Program-made: the position numbers and the translations under genes
Assembly: GCF_018619435.1 (NCBI RefSeq)
Contig: NZ_JAHFZF010000029.1
Span: forward strand, 1-61,894
Reading direction: 5' to 3'
Source of the DNA: Rhodoferax sp. U11-2br
GTDB lineage: Bacteria > Pseudomonadota > Gammaproteobacteria > Burkholderiales > Burkholderiaceae_C
DNA length: 61,894 nt
Shown: piece after piece, positions 53,709 through 61,894 of the stretch
Numbering within the stretch: the first letter of the stretch is position 1
Layout: every line of letters begins with the position of its first letter
The notes under the pieces: generated by a model
Databases searched by the model: none
What the model was told of the DNA's origin: nothing
The model's input: only the letters and a program-made list of their open reading frames with translations

Positions 53709-54099
53709 GGGACTTCTTTCGACAAAAGGGCAGCTCAAACCCCGCACCACCAAGCAGGCGGGCGACGCCGCCGAGGCGCTGGCGCTGCAGCATTTGCAGC
53801 GCGCTGGCTTGGTGCTGTTACAGCGCAATTATCGAACCCCGGGACGCGGTGGCGGCGAGATCGACCTGATCATGCGTGCGCCCGACGGCACCTGCGTGTT
53901 TGTCGAGGTGCGCCAGCGCCGCAGTGCCAGCCATGGCGGTGCCGCCGCCAGTGTCAGCGCGGTCAAACAAGGCCGGATTGTGCTGGCGGCACGCCACTAC
54001 CTGATGCGACTAGCACGCCTGCCACCCTGCCGTTTTGATGTGGTGACGGTGCAATCGGGCGAGGTGGTGTGGATTCAGGGCGCGTTTGACGCGGCCTAG
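53707..54099 (+). CDS. yraN: YraN/UPF0102 family protein
   Basis: 130 residues from ATG 53707. Endonuclease-like fold (TKQAGDAAEALALQHLQ, GGGEIDLIMR, VFVEVRQRRS). Function unknown. Order rsmI / yraN-diaA-dolP matches E. coli yraL-yraM-yraN-diaA-yraP, minus lpoA. See rsmI for the shared start. Confidence 0.9.
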   Translation: MGLLSTKGQLKPRTTKQAGDAAEALALQHLQRAGLVLLQRNYRTPGRGGGEIDLIMRAPDGTCVFVEVRQRRSASHGGAAASVSAVKQGRIVLAARHYLMRLARLPPCRFDVVTVQSGEVVWIQGAFDAA

Positions 54100-54188
54100 A
54101 CAGGACGGCGGGTGTAAGACTTTGTGATAACCCGTTTTTGCCAAGGTTTTAAGGCGTGATTCAGTCCGGTCCGGGTATCATGCCACCC

Positions 54189-54788
54189 ATGCTAGAGCAA
54201 CGAATCCAACAACATTTCATCGAAAGTGCCGACCTGAAATACCAGGCCGCGCCGGTTTTGAGTCAACCCATTGCCAACGCGGTGCAAGCCTTGCTGGCCT
54301 GTGTCACCAGCGGGGGCAAGGTGCTGGCCTGTGGCAACGGTGGCTCGGCCGCCGACGCGCAGCACTTCGCCGCCGAGTTTGTCGGCCGTTTTGAGCGCGA
54401 ACGCCCCGAACTGGCCGCCATCGCCCTGACCACCGACAGCTCGATCCTGACGGCCGTCGGCAACGACTATGGCTTCGACGTCGTTTTCTCACGCCAGGTG
54501 CGTGCCCTGGGCCAGGCCGGTGATGTGCTGATTGCCATCACCACCAGCGGCAATTCGGAGAATGTGCTCAAGGCGGTGGAAGCCGCCCACGAGCGCGACA
54601 TGGTGGTGATTGGCCTGAGTGGTCGTGGTGGCGGCAAGCTCAACCGTGCTTTACGCGACACCGATGTGCATATTTGTGTGCCGCACGAACGCACGGCACG
54701 TGTCCAGGAGGTTCACCTGCTGACGCTGCACTGCCTATGTGACGCGGTGGATGAGCTGTTACTCGGCGATACAGAAAACCCCTTATGA
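54189..54788 (+). CDS. diaA: SIS-domain protein DiaA / phosphoheptose isomerase-like
   Basis: 199 residues from ATG 54189. SIS sugar-isomerase fold: ACGNGGSAADAQHFAAEFV, ALTTDSSILTAVGNDYGFD, TSGNSENVLKAVEAA. The gene order next to yraN and dolP argues for DiaA, the DnaA-binding replication-initiation factor, over GmhA. Many annotations call it phosphoheptose isomerase. It overlaps dolP by 4 bp. Confidence 0.85.
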   Translation: MLEQRIQQHFIESADLKYQAAPVLSQPIANAVQALLACVTSGGKVLACGNGGSAADAQHFAAEFVGRFERERPELAAIALTTDSSILTAVGNDYGFDVVFSRQVRALGQAGDVLIAITTSGNSENVLKAVEAAHERDMVVIGLSGRGGGKLNRALRDTDVHICVPHERTARVQEVHLLTLHCLCDAVDELLLGDTENPL

Positions 54789-55429
54789 ACTACCCCTCAC
54801 GACGACTTGTCAGCGTCATGGCGCTTGCCATTGGCCTGAGCACGGGCTTGACAGCCTGTTTCCCGGTGATCATGGGCGGCGCGGTGATGACCGGCTTTGT
54901 GGCCACCGATCGGCGCACCTCGGGCGCCCAACTGGAGGACGAAGGCATTGAGCTGCGCGCCGCCAGCCGCATCCGAGACAACCTGGGTGATCGCGTGCAT
55001 GTGAATGCCACCAGCTACAACCGGCGTGTGTTGCTGACCGGTGAAGTGCCCTCAGCGCAAGACCGCCAGTTGGTGGAACAGGTGGTGGCCCGGGTGGACA
55101 ACGTGCAATCTGTGGTCAACGAGCTGGTTGTGTTAGGGACCTCCACGCTGACGCAGCGCTCCTCCGATGTGCTAGTCACCGGCCGGGTCAAGGCCGGTTT
55201 TGTGGATGCCAAAGACCTGTTTGCCAATGCCTACAAGGTGGTGACGGAGCGCGGCACGGTGTACCTGATGGGCCGCGTCACCCAGCGTGAAGCAGACCGC
55301 GCCACCGACATCGCGCGCTCGACCAGTGGTGTGCAAAAAGTGGTGCGGGTGTTCGAGATCATCAGTGAAGACGAGTTGCGAAACCTGTTGCCACAACCCG
55401 CACCCGAGTCCAAGTCAACGGCCAAATAA
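54785..55429 (+). CDS. dolP: BON-domain outer-membrane lipoprotein DolP
   Basis: 214 residues. Lipobox LTAC after a hydrophobic signal (Cys at about residue 25). Two BON domains (RIRDNLGDRVHVNATSYNRR and DVLVTGRVKAGFVDAKDLFA) that bind phospholipid. It maintains outer-membrane integrity. ATG overlaps the diaA stop (ATGA). Confidence 0.9.
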   Translation: MNYPSRRLVSVMALAIGLSTGLTACFPVIMGGAVMTGFVATDRRTSGAQLEDEGIELRAASRIRDNLGDRVHVNATSYNRRVLLTGEVPSAQDRQLVEQVVARVDNVQSVVNELVVLGTSTLTQRSSDVLVTGRVKAGFVDAKDLFANAYKVVTERGTVYLMGRVTQREADRATDIARSTSGVQKVVRVFEIISEDELRNLLPQPAPESKSTAK

Positions 55430-55480
55430 ACGGCGAGTGGCCTGATCGGCTCCGACAGCCACAGCCCAAGCCAGTAACAC

Positions 55481-55560
55481 CGCGGAACCGGCTCTGCCGG
55501 GCCGCAGGTGTTGTCCCCCTTTGGGGGATGACGCGCCGCCAGGCGCGGCTCAGGGGGGAA
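55481..55560. repeat. GC-rich intergenic repeat between convergent genes
   Basis: Contains CCCCCtttGGGGG and GCGCCgccaGGCGC stems. Text of this style recurs at 57700-57790 with a GGAGCCGGCTTTGTCGGGCC start. I associate it with Comamonadaceae intergenic repeats; it probably ends transcription from both sides. Confidence 0.5.
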
Positions 55561-55561
55561 C

Positions 55562-56479
55562 CTATTTCAAACGCTTGATCAGGCTGGAGGTGTCCCAGCG
55601 ACGCCCACCCATGGCCTGCACATCGGCGTAAAACTGGTCCACCAGCGCGGTCACCGGCAACTTGGCGCCGTTGCGCCGGGCTTCGTCGAGCACCAGACCT
55701 AAGTCCTTGCGCATCCAGTCCACCGCAAAACCAAAGTCAAACTGATCGGCCACCATGGTTTTGCCACGGTTGTCGAGTTGCCAGCTTTGTGCGGCGCCCT
55801 TGCCAATCACGTCGAGCACTTGGTTCATGTCGAGCCCGGCCTTGTCACCAAAAGCCACCGCCTCGGCCAGGCCTTGCACCAGCCCGGCAATACAAATCTG
55901 GTTGACCATTTTGGCGAGTTGGCCCGCGCCGCTGTCACCCAGATAGGTGAAGGCTCTGGAGAAAGCCATCGCCACCGGCTGGGCGGCCTCAAACGCTGCC
56001 TTGTCACCACCACACATCACGGTGAGCACACCGTTCTGGGCACCGGCCTGGCCACCGGAAACCGGCGCATCAACAAAGTTCAGACCCAGTTCTTTGGCGC
56101 GGGCATACAACTCACGCGCCACATTGGCCGAGGCGGTGGTGTGGTCCACCAGCACCGCACCGGCTTGCATGCCGGCAAACGCACCGTCTGGGCCCAACAC
56201 CACACTGCGCAGGTCGTCGTCGTTGCCCACACAGCAAAACACCAGCTCGGCACCCTGCACCGCCTGGCGTGGTGTAGCGGCGTAACTTACAGCATTTTTT
56301 TGGCCATCAGCCCTTGTGTATTCTGAACACCATGCTATGGATTTTGATGCTGTCCGGTTGTACACCGTGACCTGGTGTCCCGCACGGGCCAAGTGGCCCG
56401 CCATCGGGTATCCCATCACCCCCAGGCCCAAAAAGGCGACTCGGCGGGAGGGAATGGGTTCGTAGCTCTTGCTCGTCAT
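55562..56479 (-). CDS. 3-hydroxyisobutyrate dehydrogenase-family oxidoreductase
   Basis: 305 residues from ATG 56479. NAD-binding GLGVMGYPMAGHLARAGH, substrate-site DAPVSGGQAGAQNG and catalytic Lys in GAGQLAKMVNQ. It could be 3-hydroxyisobutyrate dehydrogenase or tartronate-semialdehyde/2-hydroxy-3-oxopropionate reductase. Residues about 45-65 (KSIAWCSEYTRADGQKNAVS) are encoded by a dispersed repeat copy and look inserted or substituted relative to the family. 22 bp downstream of pilU. Confidence 0.85.
   Translation of the reverse strand: MTSKSYEPIPSRRVAFLGLGVMGYPMAGHLARAGHQVTVYNRTASKSIAWCSEYTRADGQKNAVSYAATPRQAVQGAELVFCCVGNDDDLRSVVLGPDGAFAGMQAGAVLVDHTTASANVARELYARAKELGLNFVDAPVSGGQAGAQNGVLTVMCGGDKAAFEAAQPVAMAFSRAFTYLGDSGAGQLAKMVNQICIAGLVQGLAEAVAFGDKAGLDMNQVLDVIGKGAAQSWQLDNRGKTMVADQFDFGFAVDWMRKDLGLVLDEARRNGAKLPVTALVDQFYADVQAMGGRRWDTSSLIKRLK
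56290..56350. repeat. Dispersed repeat copy inside the dehydrogenase gene
   Basis: agcatttttttggccatcag, ccctt, loop, then catgctatggattttgatgc. It matches the minus-strand outline of the intergenic copies (aagggct..ggccaaaaa..gc). Translated in frame. Confidence 0.6.
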
Positions 56480-56501
56480 GTATTGGGGTCTTTCAAAAAT
56501 G

Positions 56502-57638
56502 TCAGGTGATGGTGATGTTTTCGGTGCCAGCGGCGAGGTTGCTGCTCTTGCTGCGTTTGCTGTTGAGCTTGATTTGTAGACGCAGATCGTTGACCGAATC
56601 GGCGTTGCGCAAGGCGTCTTCGTAGCTGATGCCACCTTCTTCGTAGGCTTTGAACAGCGACTGGTCGAAGGTCTGCATGCCCAGTTCGGTGCTTTTTTTC
56701 ATGATCTCCTTGATCTCGGCGACATCGCCTTTGAAGATCAGGTCGGAAATCAATGGTGAGTTGATCATGATCTCGACCACCGCGGTGCGACCCTTGCCGT
56801 CGGGTTTAACGATCAGGCGTTGTGAGACCATGGCCTTGAGGTTGAGCGACAGATCCATCAGTACCTGCTGACGGCGTTCTTCCGGAAAGAAGTTGATGAC
56901 CCGGTCGATCGCCTGGTTGGTGCTGTTGGCGTGCAAGGTGGCCAGGCACATGTGCCCGGTTTCGGCAAAAGCAATCGCCAGCTCCATGGTTTCTCGGTCA
57001 CGGATTTCGCCCATCAGAATCACATCGGGTGCCTGGCGCAGGGTGTTTTTCAGAGCCGCGCCCCAGCTGTCGGTGTCGATACCGACCTCACGCTGGGTCA
57101 CCACACAGTTCTTGTGGGCGTGCACAAACTCGATCGGGTCTTCCACCGTGATGATGTGGCCATAGGTGGTCGAGTTGCGCCAGTCCACCATCGCCGCCAG
57201 CGTGGTGGTTTTACCGGAGCCGGTGGCACCGACCAAAATGCACAGGCCGCGCTTGGCGTTGACAATCTCCTTGAGCACCGGCGGCAGTTTCATGCCGTCG
57301 ATGGTGGGTAACACACTCGGGATCGTACGCATCACCATGCCCACCTTGCCCTGCTGCATGAAAGCATTGACCCGAAAGCGCCCCAGACCGGGCGGCGAGA
57401 TCGCAAAGTTGCACTCCTTGGTGCGCTCGAACTCGGCCATCTGACGGTCATTCATGACGGAACGCGCCAGCGCGATGGTGTGGGTGCCGTTGAGTGGCTG
57501 CGGCGACACCTTGGTGACCTTGCCATCCACCTTGATGGTCGGAGGCAGTTCAGCAGTCAGAAACAGGTCACTGCCGCCACGCCCAATCATGAGTTTGAGC
57601 AGGTCGGTGATAAATGTCGTGGCTTGATCGCGTTCCAT
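56502..57638 (-). CDS. pilU: PilT/PilU-type twitching motility ATPase PilU
   Basis: 378 residues. Retraction ATPase of type IV pili, partner of PilT. Walker A GATGSGKTTTLAAM, Asp box TVEDPIEF, Walker B VILMGEIRDRETM, and the HANSTNQAIDR box. The PilU-type longer C-terminus ends GTENITIT. It follows pilT by 166 bp that hold a hairpin. Confidence 0.93.
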   Translation of the reverse strand: MERDQATTFITDLLKLMIGRGGSDLFLTAELPPTIKVDGKVTKVSPQPLNGTHTIALARSVMNDRQMAEFERTKECNFAISPPGLGRFRVNAFMQQGKVGMVMRTIPSVLPTIDGMKLPPVLKEIVNAKRGLCILVGATGSGKTTTLAAMVDWRNSTTYGHIITVEDPIEFVHAHKNCVVTQREVGIDTDSWGAALKNTLRQAPDVILMGEIRDRETMELAIAFAETGHMCLATLHANSTNQAIDRVINFFPEERRQQVLMDLSLNLKAMVSQRLIVKPDGKGRTAVVEIMINSPLISDLIFKGDVAEIKEIMKKSTELGMQTFDQSLFKAYEEGGISYEDALRNADSVNDLRLQIKLNSKRSKSSNLAAGTENITIT

Positions 57639-57699
57639 CAGAACACCTCCTTATTCAAACTGAGTCAGTCTACGAGTTAGCCCAATAGAGCCAGAAATA

Positions 57700-57790
57700 C
57701 CTTGGAGCCGGCTTTGTCGGGCCACCGGCATGGCCCCCGCAGCCACTTGCGACAACGGTTGAAACCGTTGCCGGCGCAGTGGGCAAGCCG
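57700..57790. repeat. Hairpin-bearing spacer between pilT and pilU
   Basis: CAACGGT-TGAA-ACCGTTG lies at 57753-57770. The preceding text (GGAGCCGGCTTTGTCGGGCC) matches the repeat at 55481. No T-run follows. It may tune pilU expression relative to pilT. Confidence 0.5.
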
Positions 57791-57804
57791 GGGGGGTGCC
57801 ACAT

Positions 57805-58848
57805 CTAGCCGGGGAAGTTTTCGGGAATTTTCGCCTTGGTGCGGGCTTCAGCGGCGCTGATGACATTGCGCCGCACCAGATCGGTCAGGTTCTGGTCCAG
57901 TGTCTGCATGCCGACACTGTTGCCGGTCTGGATGCTCGAATACATCTGCGCCACCTTGCCTTCGCGGATCAGGTTGCGGATGGCGCTGGTGCCCAGCATG
58001 ATCTCGTGCGCGGCGATGCGGCCCTGGCCGTCCTTGGTTTTGCACAAGGTCTGCGAGATCACCGCTTGCAACGACTCGGACAACATGGCGCGCACCATCT
58101 CTTTTTCTTCGGCCGGAAACACGTCAATGATCCGGTCGATGGTTTTGGCGGCGCTGCTGGTGTGCAAGGTGCCAAACACCAGATGGCCGGTCTCGGCCGC
58201 AGTCATCGCCAGGCGGATGGTTTCCAGGTCACGCATTTCACCAACCAGGATGGCGTCCGGGTCTTCGCGCAGGGCCGAGCGCAGGGCCGCGGCAAAACTC
58301 TGGGTGTGGGGGCCGACCTCGCGCTGGTTGATCAGGCATTTTTTAGACTCGTGCACAAACTCAATCGGGTCTTCGACGGTGAGGATGTGGCCAAACTCGT
58401 TTTCGTTGAGGTAATTGACCATCGCCGCCAGCGTGGTCGATTTGCCCGAGCCGGTGGGCCCGGTCACCAGCACCAGGCCACGCGGTTTGAGTGCCAGGTC
58501 GGCAAAAATCTTCGGGCAGTTGAGTTGCTCCAGCGTCAGAATTTTGCTCGGAATGGTCCGGAACACCGCACCACAGCCCCGGTTCTGGTTGAAGGCGTTG
58601 ACCCGGAAACGCGCCAAGCCTTCGATCTCGAACGAGAAGTCAATCTCCAGAAACGCCTCGTAGTGTTTGCGCTGGGCGTCGTTCATGATGTCGTAGACCA
58701 TGGCGTGCACCTGTTTGTGGTCCAACGCATCCACATTGAGGCGGCGCACATCCCCGTGGACGCGGATCATCGGCGGCAAACCTGCCGACAGATGCAGGTC
58801 GGATGCCTTGTTTTTGACGCTGAATGCCAGCAATTGGGTGATATCCAC
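57805..58848 (-). CDS. pilT: Twitching motility ATPase PilT
   Basis: 347 residues, hexameric retraction motor. Walker A GPTGSGKSTTLAAM, Asp box TVEDPIEF, Walker B ILVGEMRDLETI, HTSSAAKTIDR, and the PilT-specific AIRNLIREGK (AIRNLIRE) motif needed for retraction. First of the pilT-pilU pair, divergent from the yggS gene with a 36-bp gap. Confidence 0.95.
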   Translation of the reverse strand: MDITQLLAFSVKNKASDLHLSAGLPPMIRVHGDVRRLNVDALDHKQVHAMVYDIMNDAQRKHYEAFLEIDFSFEIEGLARFRVNAFNQNRGCGAVFRTIPSKILTLEQLNCPKIFADLALKPRGLVLVTGPTGSGKSTTLAAMVNYLNENEFGHILTVEDPIEFVHESKKCLINQREVGPHTQSFAAALRSALREDPDAILVGEMRDLETIRLAMTAAETGHLVFGTLHTSSAAKTIDRIIDVFPAEEKEMVRAMLSESLQAVISQTLCKTKDGQGRIAAHEIMLGTSAIRNLIREGKVAQMYSSIQTGNSVGMQTLDQNLTDLVRRNVISAAEARTKAKIPENFPG

Positions 58849-58884
58849 AAAACCCCCGGGATTGTTTGTTACGCTAAAGCAATT

Positions 58885-59577
58885 ATGACCACGATTCCAT
58901 TACAACTGGCCGCAGTGCGCTCGCGCCTGCAAGCTGCCTGCCAAAGTGCTGGCCGACCCGTCGATTCCGTCACACTTTTGGCGGTTTCCAAAACCTTTGG
59001 TGCCGATGCCGTCCAGGCCGCGTATGCCGCCGGACAAACCTGGTTTGGTGAAAACTACATCCAGGAAGCGGTGCAGAAAATCACCGAGCTGCGCGAGCTG
59101 CCCCTGGTGTGGCACTGCATCGGTCCGATCCAGAGCAACAAAAGCCGGCTGGTAGCCGAACATTTTGACTGGGTGCACACGGTGGATCGGCTCAAGATCG
59201 CCCAGCGTCTGAGTGAACAGCGCCCGGCCCATCTGGCACCGTTGCAGGTGTGTATCCAGGTCAATGTCGACGGCGGCCCGACCAAGTCCGGCGTGGCCCC
59301 GGCTGACGCGCTGGCACTGGCCCAGGCGGTGGGCCAGCTGCCGCAGTTGCGCTTGCGCGGACTGATGTGCATCCCCGATCCAGCTCCTGATTTTGAAGCT
59401 GAATGTTCTTTATTCACAAGGGCTAGAGACCTGTTTGATGCTTTGAACGGCGCAGGCCTTGGACTCGACACCTTGTCGATGGGCATGAGCGCCGACCTGG
59501 AGGCCGCGGTGGCCTCGGGCAGCACCCTGGTGCGGGTTGGTTCAGCCATTTTTGGCGCGCGTCATTACCCGGCCTGA
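58885..59577 (+). CDS. YggS-family PLP-binding protein
   Basis: 230 residues from ATG 58885; the long upstream frame is the shadow of pilT. PLP lysine in LAVSKTFGADAV, GENYIQEA, HCIGPIQSNKSR, and SMGMSADLEAAVASGSTLVR. PLP homeostasis protein. pilT-yggS neighbours are common in proteobacteria. Residues about 170-190 overlap repeat-like DNA (59391-59447). Confidence 0.92.
   Translation: MTTIPLQLAAVRSRLQAACQSAGRPVDSVTLLAVSKTFGADAVQAAYAAGQTWFGENYIQEAVQKITELRELPLVWHCIGPIQSNKSRLVAEHFDWVHTVDRLKIAQRLSEQRPAHLAPLQVCIQVNVDGGPTKSGVAPADALALAQAVGQLPQLRLRGLMCIPDPAPDFEAECSLFTRARDLFDALNGAGLGLDTLSMGMSADLEAAVASGSTLVRVGSAIFGARHYPA
59391..59447. repeat. Possible dispersed repeat copy inside the yggS gene
   Basis: tgaagctgaatgttctttat, then cacaagggctagagacctg and tttgatgc. 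It shares ggctagagacct(t/g)tttg with the hsdM/hsdS copy. The protein length there looks normal, so this may be a replacement rather than an insertion, or chance. Confidence 0.35.
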
Positions 59578-59745
59578 CGGGGCTTGACCGAGCCTGGTCC
59601 AGGGCCGGTTCACACAGTGGGAGCGGCCAAGCCAGGCCTGCAGCGGCAAGGTCAGCGTGAAAAAGGCCAGCGCAAAACGAGTCAATGTGATAAATTACTA
59701 ATTAGTCACAAAGTAACGTTCTCGTTTTTACTGAACTCGCCTCTT

Positions 59746-61038
59746 ATGAAAATCGCCATTGTTGGCTCCGGCATTGCCGGTCTGGCTGCTGCCCACACCC
59801 TGCGCGGCCATGCCGAAATCACCCTGTTTGAAGCCGACAGCTATTTTGGCGGCCACACCCACACCGTTGACATCACCCTGCCAACGCCGCAGGGGCCGCA
59901 AACTTACGGCGTGGACACCGGCTTCCTGGTGTTCAACGAACGCACCTACCCGAACCTGATCCGGCTGTTGGCCGAGTTGCAGGTGCCCACCACCCAGTCC
60001 GACATGTCGTTTTCGGTCCAGGTGCCGGGACAGGCCGGGGGTGCACCGCTGGAGTGGAGCGGCTCCTCGCTCAACACCGTGTTTGCCCAGCGCCGCAACC
60101 TGCTCAACCCACGTTTTTGGCGCATGCTGCGAGATCTGCTGCGCTTTAACCGGCTGACCACCGAACTGGCGCTGCAGGGCCTGGATTCCGAGCTGATGCA
60201 GCCGCTGGCCGACTTTTTGCGCCAAGAACAGTTCTCCGACGAGTTCCGCGACTGGTACCTGCTGCCGATGCTGGGCTGCATCTGGAGCTGCCCGACCCAG
60301 CAGATGCTGCAGTTCCCGGTGGCCACCATGGTCCGCTTCTGCCACAACCACGGCCTGATCCAGGTCAGCAACCGCCCGCAGTGGTGGACGGTGCAGGGCG
60401 GCGCGCGCCATTACGTCGACAAGATCCTTGCTCACATCAGCGACAAACGCCTGAACACACCGGTGCAGCGTATTGCTCGGGACGCCGACGGGGTCAGCAT
60501 CACCAGCCAGGGTGTGACCGAACGTTTTGACAAGGTGGTGCTGGCCTGCCATTCGGACCAAGCGCTCTCCATGCTGGCGCAGCCGAGCCAGGCCGAACAA
60601 CACACACTGGCCAGCATCCGTTACCAGTCCAACCGGGCGGTGTTGCATACCGATGCGTCGGTTCTGCCGCGCAACAAGCTAGCCTGGGCGTCCTGGAACT
60701 TTGAGAGTGCCAGCACCAAGGGCGCGGTCCAGCGTGATGCGCGGGTCTGCCTGCATTACCTGCTCAACCGCCTGCAACCGCTGCCTTTCAGCCAGCCTGT
60801 GCTGGTGTCGCTCAACCCGGTGAAACCGATTGAGCCGGCCAGCATCCTCGGCGAGTTTGAGTACGCCCACCCAGTGTTTGACCTGCACGCGATCCGCGCT
60901 CAAGCCCAGGTGCCTGCATTACAAGGCCAGCAACACACCTACTTCTGCGGCGCTTGGACGGGTTATGGCTTCCACGAAGACGGTCTGAAGTCCGGGCTGG
61001 AGGTGGCGCAGCGCCTCACCAGCTTGTCGAACACATGA
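59746..61038 (+). CDS. NAD(P)/FAD-dependent oxidoreductase (amine-oxidase-like)
   Basis: 430 residues from ATG 59746. FAD-binding IAIVGSGIAGLAAAHTL at the N-terminus, GGHTHTVD, and VDTGFLVFNERTYPNL. Its neighbour is a DUF1365 gene 73 bp downstream. That pair is usually followed by a cyclopropane fatty-acid synthase-like gene and serves light/stress-linked lipid modification in proteobacteria. The reaction of this enzyme is unknown. Confidence 0.88.
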   Translation: MKIAIVGSGIAGLAAAHTLRGHAEITLFEADSYFGGHTHTVDITLPTPQGPQTYGVDTGFLVFNERTYPNLIRLLAELQVPTTQSDMSFSVQVPGQAGGAPLEWSGSSLNTVFAQRRNLLNPRFWRMLRDLLRFNRLTTELALQGLDSELMQPLADFLRQEQFSDEFRDWYLLPMLGCIWSCPTQQMLQFPVATMVRFCHNHGLIQVSNRPQWWTVQGGARHYVDKILAHISDKRLNTPVQRIARDADGVSITSQGVTERFDKVVLACHSDQALSMLAQPSQAEQHTLASIRYQSNRAVLHTDASVLPRNKLAWASWNFESASTKGAVQRDARVCLHYLLNRLQPLPFSQPVLVSLNPVKPIEPASILGEFEYAHPVFDLHAIRAQAQVPALQGQQHTYFCGAWTGYGFHEDGLKSGLEVAQRLTSLSNT

Positions 61039-61085
61039 CAAACAGGCCCCTAGCCCTTATGAATCAAGCGCATTCTGCTATGACT
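61039..61085. repeat. Degraded dispersed repeat copy before the DUF1365 gene
   Basis: caggcccctagcccttatga, then atcaagcgcattctgctatga. The stem is mismatched, but the outline (ggcc..tagccctt.....gctat) is the same. Confidence 0.6.
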
Positions 61086-61111
61086 TTCTTCAAAATCACC
61101 TCAACCAGGGC

Positions 61112-61894
61112 ATGAGTGTGTCCGCCCCCAACCCCGCCCCGCTGCAGCCGTTGATCGGTTTTGGCCAAGTGCGCCACACCCGCCTCAAACCAATACGCCA
61201 CGACTTCCATTACCCGACCTATTTCCTGATGCTGCCGATGCGCAGCCTGCGGGCCCATGGCTCGGGTGCGCTGGCACGCAACCACTGGGCACCGCTGAGT
61301 TTTTATGACACGGACCATGGTGATGGCCGGGGTGCCGACCAAGGTGGCGCGCTGGCTTGGCTCGACGAACTGCTGGCAGGCGAGGGCATTGTGGACGCTA
61401 CCGGTGAGGTCTGGCTCCATGCCTACCCGCGCGTGCTGGGCTTCACCTTCAAACCGGTGAGTTTCTGGTACTGCCACCGGCCAGACAGCAGCCTGCGCGC
61501 CATCGTGGCCGAGGTCAACAACACCTTTGGCGAGCGGCATTGTTATTTGCTGGACCAACCCAGCTTCGGCCAGGAATTGCGCGCCGCCAAGGTGTTCCAT
61601 GTGTCGCCGTTTTGCCCGGTGGAAGGGGGTTACCGCTTTCGTTTCATGACCACGCCGGACTTCAAACGCACCGTGGCGCGTATCGACTTTGACGATGCTG
61701 CTGGCCCGCTGATCGAGACCAGTGTGGCAGGGCAGTTGGAGCCCTTGACCGCCCAATCGGCAAGGCGCGCCCTGCTGGGCTACCCGATGATGACCTTTGG
61801 CATCGCTTTTCGTATCCACTGGCACGCACTCAAGCTGTTTGTCAAAAAAGTGCCGTTCTTTCGCAAGCCCCCTCCGCCCGTTCACTTCACCACC
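61112..61894 (+). CDS. DUF1365 domain-containing protein, 3' end outside window
   Basis: ATG 61112 opens a frame that stays open to the window edge (261 codons). Family features: GFGQVRHTRLKPIRHDFHYP, LHAYPRVLGFTFKPVSFWYC, EVNNTFGERHCY. Proteins of this type sit between the FAD oxidoreductase and a cyclopropane fatty-acid synthase in lipid-modification loci. Probably cytoplasmic. Function unknown. Confidence 0.85.
   Translation, partial: MSVSAPNPAPLQPLIGFGQVRHTRLKPIRHDFHYPTYFLMLPMRSLRAHGSGALARNHWAPLSFYDTDHGDGRGADQGGALAWLDELLAGEGIVDATGEVWLHAYPRVLGFTFKPVSFWYCHRPDSSLRAIVAEVNNTFGERHCYLLDQPSFGQELRAAKVFHVSPFCPVEGGYRFRFMTTPDFKRTVARIDFDDAAGPLIETSVAGQLEPLTAQSARRALLGYPMMTFGIAFRIHWHALKLFVKKVPFFRKPPPPVHFTT

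Noticed and set aside
57796..58884. N-terminal extension of the yggS frame
   Set aside because: Antisense of pilT with no homology; YggS begins at ATG 58885 with the normal length.

Overview
The window reads as a chromosomal segment of a betaproteobacterium of the Comamonadaceae type (Rhodoferax/Polaromonas-like). This rests on moderately high GC, the recA-recX, pilT-pilU, sucCD and rsmI/yraN/diaA/dolP gene sets, a SWIB-tailed topoisomerase III, and a short dispersed 'tagccctt...aagggcta' repeat of a kind I associate with this family. I ran no search; family names come from reading the protein sequences.

Layout. (1) 1-850: the end of a short-chain dehydrogenase and the start of a cut-off neighbour. 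(2) About 850-11590: an accessory island. It holds a two-gene SEC-C unit bounded by perfect 12-bp inverted repeats that look like integron recombination sites, an IS110-type transposase stub, a HARE-HTH-like/nuclease protein, an XRE regulator, and a mosaic type I restriction-modification locus. In that locus (hsdM-hsdS-nuclease-like-membrane protein-hsdR), the first codons of an older hsdR survive upstream of an inserted block, and the present hsdR carries an extra zinc-ribbon-like N-terminus. The island ends inside a decapitated radical SAM gene. (3) 12.7-18.1 kb: nucleoside catabolism (deoC, a PEBP-like protein, deoA), a headless lacI-type pseudogene, an MFS transporter with an XRE regulator, and a deleted second deoC copy. 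(4) 18.2-24.7 kb: bacteriohemerythrin, an orphan kinase, acrylyl-CoA reductase, a cdd-punA-Rossmann operon, a LysR regulator and a Trp-rich small protein. (5) 24.7-28.9 kb: a polyamine-type ABC transporter. (6) 29-32 kb: a TIGR00266/AIM24 protein, an orphan ParA, a dead integrase and sstT.

(7) 32.3-43.1 kb: topB-SWIB, divergent from a SET-domain methyltransferase; birA, a SPOR protein, a two-component system, a MarR regulator, SOS-controlled recA-recX, a DUF2164 protein and argC. (8) 43.2-51.8 kb: sucCD, then a PP2C phosphatase / FHA protein / GAF-GspE ATPase module, then a large acetyl-CoA hydrolase/transferase. (9) 51.9-59.6 kb: an M48 protease, rsmI against yraN-diaA-dolP, a 3-hydroxyisobutyrate dehydrogenase-like protein, and pilT-pilU divergent from a YggS protein. 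(10) 59.7 kb to the end: an FAD oxidoreductase followed by a DUF1365 protein that runs off the window.

The genes are mostly housekeeping. The parts most worth follow-up are the mosaic restriction locus, the SEC-C unit with recombination-site-like ends, and the repeat family, which sits in at least eleven places including inside reading frames. I saw no tRNA, rRNA or CRISPR array.
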